From Bacteroidales bacterium (GTDB lineage: Bacteria > Bacteroidota > Bacteroidia > Bacteroidales > UBA10428): a stretch of 37,256 nt of DNA. Both the position numbers and the translations under genes were made by a program. The stretch spans positions 1-37,256 of the forward strand of contig JAFGPL010000194.1 of NCBI GenBank assembly GCA_016936215.1. Reading direction: 5' to 3'. The first letter of the stretch is position 1. Each line of letters opens with the position of its first letter. Positions 33,626 through 37,256 of this stretch are shown here, piece after piece. The notes under the pieces are model-generated. The model was not told the DNA's origin. It saw only the letters and a list, made by a program, of their open reading frames with translations, and did not search any database.

Positions 33626-36600
33626 GTGGTGAGACTGGTGTTTAGAATAGCGGGCAAGAGATATTTCATTCTTAGGTTATTAATATTATCCTTATTATTG
33701 CATGCTTTTACATATAATGTATTAGCGCAGTATAAAAACTATCAGCTCCAGTTTAATGCAATCACCATAGAAGACGGTTTAACGAACAATAAAGTCAACA
33801 GTATTGTAAAAGATAAACACGGGTTTGTTTGGTTTGCAACAAATGATGGTTTATGCAGGTATGGAGGGTTAAAATTATGGAATTACCATCTTGATCCCCT
33901 GAAAACCAATAACACAAATACCAACCATATCAATACGCTTTGTAACGATGCCGAGGGAAACCTTTGGGTTGGGGCTTTTTCTCTTTTCAGGTATGATGAT
34001 GTTTCTGATAATTTTAAACATTACTCTTCAAAAGATTCATTAGCTGATAAGATAGGGCGTTTACGGGCTATTATTTGTGATAACAGCGGGTGCCTTTTTA
34101 TTGGTGCGGTGAAAGGTCTTTTCTCTTATTATCCGCGGCAGGATAGTCTTGTGCACCATCTTTCAGATGACATTAATGTAAAGAATATCAGGTCTTTGAT
34201 GCAGGATGGTGACACTATATGGATCGGGACAGACGATGATGGTGTTTTAGTCTTTTCAAAAAAAACCGGACGAATTACATCACCGGTTATAGCGGCCGGT
34301 TATAAGGGCAGCGGAAATGCTGTTCAATGTTTTTTCAAAGAAAATGAACATACCATTTGGGCTGGCACCTATGCCAACGGATTATTAAAGATTAATACCA
34401 AAAAAGCTGAAATTAAAAACTTTTTCCCCGATCCGGATAATGACCTTTCTTATCGTACCCGGAGCATAATGAAAGATTTTAAGGGTAATGTATGGTTTGG
34501 GACAAGAGGTGGCTTGTTTGTGAAATTTGCAGGAACCGACACACTATACCACTATGCGCACACAAAACACCCTGTTACAAGGATCACAGATAACTCAATA
34601 TTTAATATATACATTGATAACCATTATGTTATGTGGTTGGGTACATTTGCAGGCGGGGCGAATTACACAAATCTTATCAGTAAACCGATCTATAATTTCT
34701 CAAAAGATGAAAATGTTCCCGGAACGCTAAGCGATAATGTGTTGTATGGATTTTGCGAAGACCATCTGGGTAATGTCTATATCGGTACCAACGATGGCGG
34801 TTTAGACTATTTTAATAAAGCAGAGGGTACATTTACAAATTTTATGAGCAATACGAAAGATAAATGTTCTGTTGGTTCAAACAATATCAAAAGTATAGTG
34901 CAGGACAAGAATAATAACTTTTGGATTGGTATGTACAGCGGGGGCGTTAACTGTCTCAATCCGGCCACGAACTGTTTTATAAAGCTCGACCAATTGGTAA
35001 AACCCGGGAACAAACTCATCAGTAATAATGTCTATGCCCTTGTACTGGATAAAAACAACATTTTATGGATAGGGACTGAAAGAGGGATTGACCGGTTTAA
35101 TATTGATGAAAAAACAATAGATAACGTGCTTAAGAACAGTCGCGTATTATGTTTGTACAAAGACCATTATGAAAGAATTTGGACTGGCGTGGAGAATACA
35201 GGTATTTTTTTATATGATGAAAAGTCCGGCAAGTTTAAACCGGCTTTCAGGCAAATAATCAATACAGGGATTACCGCAATGCACCTCGATAGCAAAGACA
35301 ACCTCTGGCTGGGGGGGAACATTGGGCTATTGTATATAAATACAGCCGATACCACCTCAAAACTATATACCAAAAATGATGGCTTGCCCACCAACCTTAT
35401 AATGGGTATTCTTGAAGACGATCACAAAAACCTATGGATAAGCACTACTGCAGGTTTAGCAAAGTGCACAAACCTTGTAGAAAACGCCGGTTCTTTAAAT
35501 GTCAGGACTTTCACTGAAAAAGACGGCTTACAAAACAAACATTTTCTGAATTATTCTTACTACAAGTCCGGTACCGGTGAGATGTATTTTGGAGGCATCC
35601 AGGGCTTTAGTATGTTTCACCCGGATTCCATGAAAGACAATCCGTTTCAGCCCCAGATTGCCCTTACAGATATAAAGATTTTTAATCAAAGTGTCGGCAT
35701 TGGAAATAAAATACATGGTAAAGCAATTCTTGAAAAATCACCGATTATAACCAAAGAGATTAAGCTGTCGTACAAGCACAGGATTTTTACATTTGAATTT
35801 GCTGCCCTGCATAATGTTAACCCTGAGCAGATTAAATATCAATACATGCTCTATCCCTTTGAAAAAAACTGGAGCCAGACCGATGCTGTAAATCCTTCGG
35901 TCACCTATACCAATCTTCACGGGGGCAATTATACATTCAGGATAAAAGCGGCAAACAGCGACGGGGTTTGGAGCGATCAGCCGTATGAACTGTCAGTTAC
36001 CATTCTTCCCCCTTTCTGGCGCACTACATGGTTTATACTGTTTATGGTGCTGCTTGTAATTGTAGGTTTTATACTGATATACAATAGCAGGGTCAATGCC
36101 ATTGAAAAGCAAAAAAACAGGCTCGAAATGATGGTACAGGAACGTACCAAAACCATCACCGAGATGAACAGTCTTTTAAAAAATCAAACCAAAGAGCTAA
36201 AGACAACCAATAAATTGCTTGAAGAACAGAAAGACCAGATTACCGAGCAGGCTGAAGAACTTGAATCACAGAAGGAGGAGTTGCTCAAGCAAAAAAACAT
36301 GCTTCAGAACCTCAATTCGATGAAAGATAAATTTTTCTCTATTATCGCACACGATCTCAAAGGACCTTTTCAGGGCATACTTGGCCTTACCGATATTCTT
36401 GCCAACGATTACGATGAATGTGCTGATGAGGAGAGAAAACAATACTTTGAGGCGATAAACAACTCATCAAAGAATTTTTACAACCTGCTGGATAATCTGC
36501 TCACCTGGGCAAGGACACAATTGGAGCACGTAACTGTTGACCGGGGCGAATTCGACATTAAAGAACTTCTGGAGAATAACATTAGGCTTCTTGAAGAGAA

Positions 36601-36997
36601 TTTCACAAAGAAGAAAATTTCTGTTCAGGTTAATTATTCCAAAGGAACAAACGTACTTGCCGATAAAAACATGATTGATACTGTTGTGAGGAATCTGCTT
36701 TCGAATGCAATAAAATTTTCAAACGCGGGAGGTGAAGTAAGTATCAATACCAAACACGAAGATAAACAGGTTACCGTTTCGGTAATTGACTCCGGCATAG
36801 GTATGACTGAGGAACAGCTTCAGGGTTTATTCCTGATAGATAAGTCAAGTTCACGGCCAGGCACTTCAGGCGAGTTGGGAACAGGATTGGGTTTGATACT
36901 CTGTTATGAGTTTATCATTAAAAACGGGGGTCGGATATGGGCTGAAAGCCTTGATGGTAAAGGAAGTGCTTTCCATTTTTCCTTAACGGCAAAATAG
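33626..36997 (+). CDS. two-component-propeller sensor histidine kinase
   Basis: This membrane sensor of 1123 residues has a signal segment (RYFILRLLILSLLLHAF, cleavage near LAQ-YK), a periplasmic beta-propeller made of repeats of the 'GLTNNKVNSIVKDKHGFVWF' type (about 40-720), a Y_Y_Y domain (about 730-795), one membrane helix (about 800-822), a coiled coil rich in Glu/Gln/Lys, then the kinase core. H909 in IAHDLKGPF is the phosphorylated His; NLLSNAIKFS, DSGIGMT and GTGLGL are the N, G1 and G2 boxes. The protein stops after the ATPase domain: the receiver and AraC domains of classical hybrid polysaccharide sensors are absent, so a separate regulator is needed. No ATG is available; the start is GTG, at 33626 or 33629. 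The ligand is unknown. Confidence 0.92.
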   Translation: MVRLVFRIAGKRYFILRLLILSLLLHAFTYNVLAQYKNYQLQFNAITIEDGLTNNKVNSIVKDKHGFVWFATNDGLCRYGGLKLWNYHLDPLKTNNTNTNHINTLCNDAEGNLWVGAFSLFRYDDVSDNFKHYSSKDSLADKIGRLRAIICDNSGCLFIGAVKGLFSYYPRQDSLVHHLSDDINVKNIRSLMQDGDTIWIGTDDDGVLVFSKKTGRITSPVIAAGYKGSGNAVQCFFKENEHTIWAGTYANGLLKINTKKAEIKNFFPDPDNDLSYRTRSIMKDFKGNVWFGTRGGLFVKFAGTDTLYHYAHTKHPVTRITDNSIFNIYIDNHYVMWLGTFAGGANYTNLISKPIYNFSKDENVPGTLSDNVLYGFCEDHLGNVYIGTNDGGLDYFNKAEGTFTNFMSNTKDKCSVGSNNIKSIVQDKNNNFWIGMYSGGVNCLNPATNCFIKLDQLVKPGNKLISNNVYALVLDKNNILWIGTERGIDRFNIDEKTIDNVLKNSRVLCLYKDHYERIWTGVENTGIFLYDEKSGKFKPAFRQIINTGITAMHLDSKDNLWLGGNIGLLYINTADTTSKLYTKNDGLPTNLIMGILEDDHKNLWISTTAGLAKCTNLVENAGSLNVRTFTEKDGLQNKHFLNYSYYKSGTGEMYFGGIQGFSMFHPDSMKDNPFQPQIALTDIKIFNQSVGIGNKIHGKAILEKSPIITKEIKLSYKHRIFTFEFAALHNVNPEQIKYQYMLYPFEKNWSQTDAVNPSVTYTNLHGGNYTFRIKAANSDGVWSDQPYELSVTILPPFWRTTWFILFMVLLVIVGFILIYNSRVNAIEKQKNRLEMMVQERTKTITEMNSLLKNQTKELKTTNKLLEEQKDQITEQAEELESQKEELLKQKNMLQNLNSMKDKFFSIIAHDLKGPFQGILGLTDILANDYDECADEERKQYFEAINNSSKNFYNLLDNLLTWARTQLEHVTVDRGEFDIKELLENNIRLLEENFTKKKISVQVNYSKGTNVLADKNMIDTVVRNLLSNAIKFSNAGGEVSINTKHEDKQVTVSVIDSGIGMTEEQLQGLFLIDKSSSRPGTSGELGTGLGLILCYEFIIKNGGRIWAESLDGKGSAFHFSLTAK

Positions 36998-37024
36998 TGT
37001 TTGACAATTTCCCCTCTTTTATCT

Positions 37025-37048
37025 AAATTATCCTGAGATAATTTTTTT
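37025..37048 (+). terminator. intrinsic terminator after the sensor kinase
   Basis: AAATTATC (37025-37032), loop CTGA, GATAATTT (37037-37044), and a run of T to 37048: eight pairs, AT-rich, 27 bases after the stop codon. Confidence 0.6.
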
Positions 37049-37094
37049 ACAGTAAAAGCTTTGCTTTAAATCGTTGCATAAATTTTTGTGCAAA

Positions 37095-37145
37095 TTAACC
37101 GCAATTATTCATGCCTTTTAACAAATTGTTGATTATTGCGGTTAA
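37095..37145. repeat. 11-bp inverted repeat
   Basis: TTAACCGCAAT (37095-37105) and ATTGCGGTTAA (37135-37145) match perfectly with 29 bases between them. It is the first of three inverted repeats in the last 165 bases of the window. Confidence 0.6.
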
Positions 37146-37148
37146 CCC

Positions 37149-37163
37149 TCCCGAAAATCGGGA
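37149..37163. repeat. short GC-rich hairpin
   Basis: TCCCGA (37149-37154), loop AAA, TCGGGA (37158-37163). It is a compact, perfect six-pair stem. Similar TCCCGA...TCGGGA hairpins are common between genes in Bacteroidota, in my recollection. Confidence 0.5.
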
Positions 37164-37174
37164 CAGGCTGATTT

Positions 37175-37215
37175 AGCTACACTTATTTTTGAGGTAGGAA
37201 AAATTTAGTGTAGCT
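37175..37215. repeat. 9-bp inverted repeat near the window end
   Basis: AGCTACACT (37175-37183) and AGTGTAGCT (37207-37215) match perfectly with 23 bases between them. The interval between is too short for a gene and holds AT-rich sequence. Confidence 0.5.
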
Positions 37216-37256
37216 TAATCGTAGCAATTGATTGAATGAATACGGATGAATATTTC

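Overview
The window looks like a chromosomal segment from an anaerobic or facultatively anaerobic member of the Bacteroidota. This is inferred from AT-rich DNA, weak or absent Shine-Dalgarno sequences at many genes, promoter-like TTTG-N19-TAnnTTT arrangements, a periplasmic-propeller sensor kinase, a GYDIA-type GHMP kinase and a class II HMG-CoA reductase mevalonate cluster. Iron-sulfur and radical-SAM proteins are frequent. I see no rRNA, tRNA, CRISPR array, prophage or transposase.

Layout. (1) 300-4277, +: a FecBCD/BtuFCD/MolBCA-type ABC importer (lipoprotein, permease, ATPase) followed by a protein that joins a TrmO-like methyltransferase domain to an FmdE domain. (2) 4278-4736: a long intergenic region with a perfect AT-rich palindrome and a foldable, multi-helix leader RNA candidate. 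(3) 4737-7984, +: cupin, Alvin-type ferredoxin, PLP-homeostasis protein, quinolinate synthase and an AmmeMemoRadiSam-type radical SAM enzyme. (4) 8071-12396, +: a KaiC/RAD55-like protein with an altered Walker A, an MBL-fold hydrolase, a LarA-family (nickel-pincer) protein, a DUF1684 protein and a ZIP metal transporter, then an HD-domain protein (12513-13304). (5) 13310-19270, -: a compact eight-gene operon with three NifX-family proteins, a radical SAM protein, a stand-alone threonyl-tRNA editing domain, an FadH-like flavoenzyme, a methyltransferase and a sirtuin. (6) 19881-22709, +: an M16 lipoprotein peptidase, ended by a clear terminator; a lone NUMOD1-like protein lies on the other strand. 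(7) 23377-33323, +: an approximately 10-kb tightly packed gene run. (8) 33626-36997, +: a propeller sensor histidine kinase, then an inverted-repeat-rich intergenic end.

The most interesting part is region 7. It encodes acyl-CoA dehydrogenase, both subunits of a 3-methylcrotonyl-CoA carboxylase-like enzyme and a LiuC-like methylglutaconyl-CoA hydratase. These are the leucine-degradation steps that end at HMG-CoA. Where a leucine cluster would normally encode HMG-CoA lyase, this one continues directly into HMG-CoA reductase, a GYDIA GHMP kinase, diphosphomevalonate decarboxylase and mevalonate kinase. No HMG-CoA synthase or lyase is present in the window. The arrangement reads as a leucine-to-isoprenoid route encoded in one transcription unit. 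The gene identities are well supported by sequence; the pathway coupling is inference.
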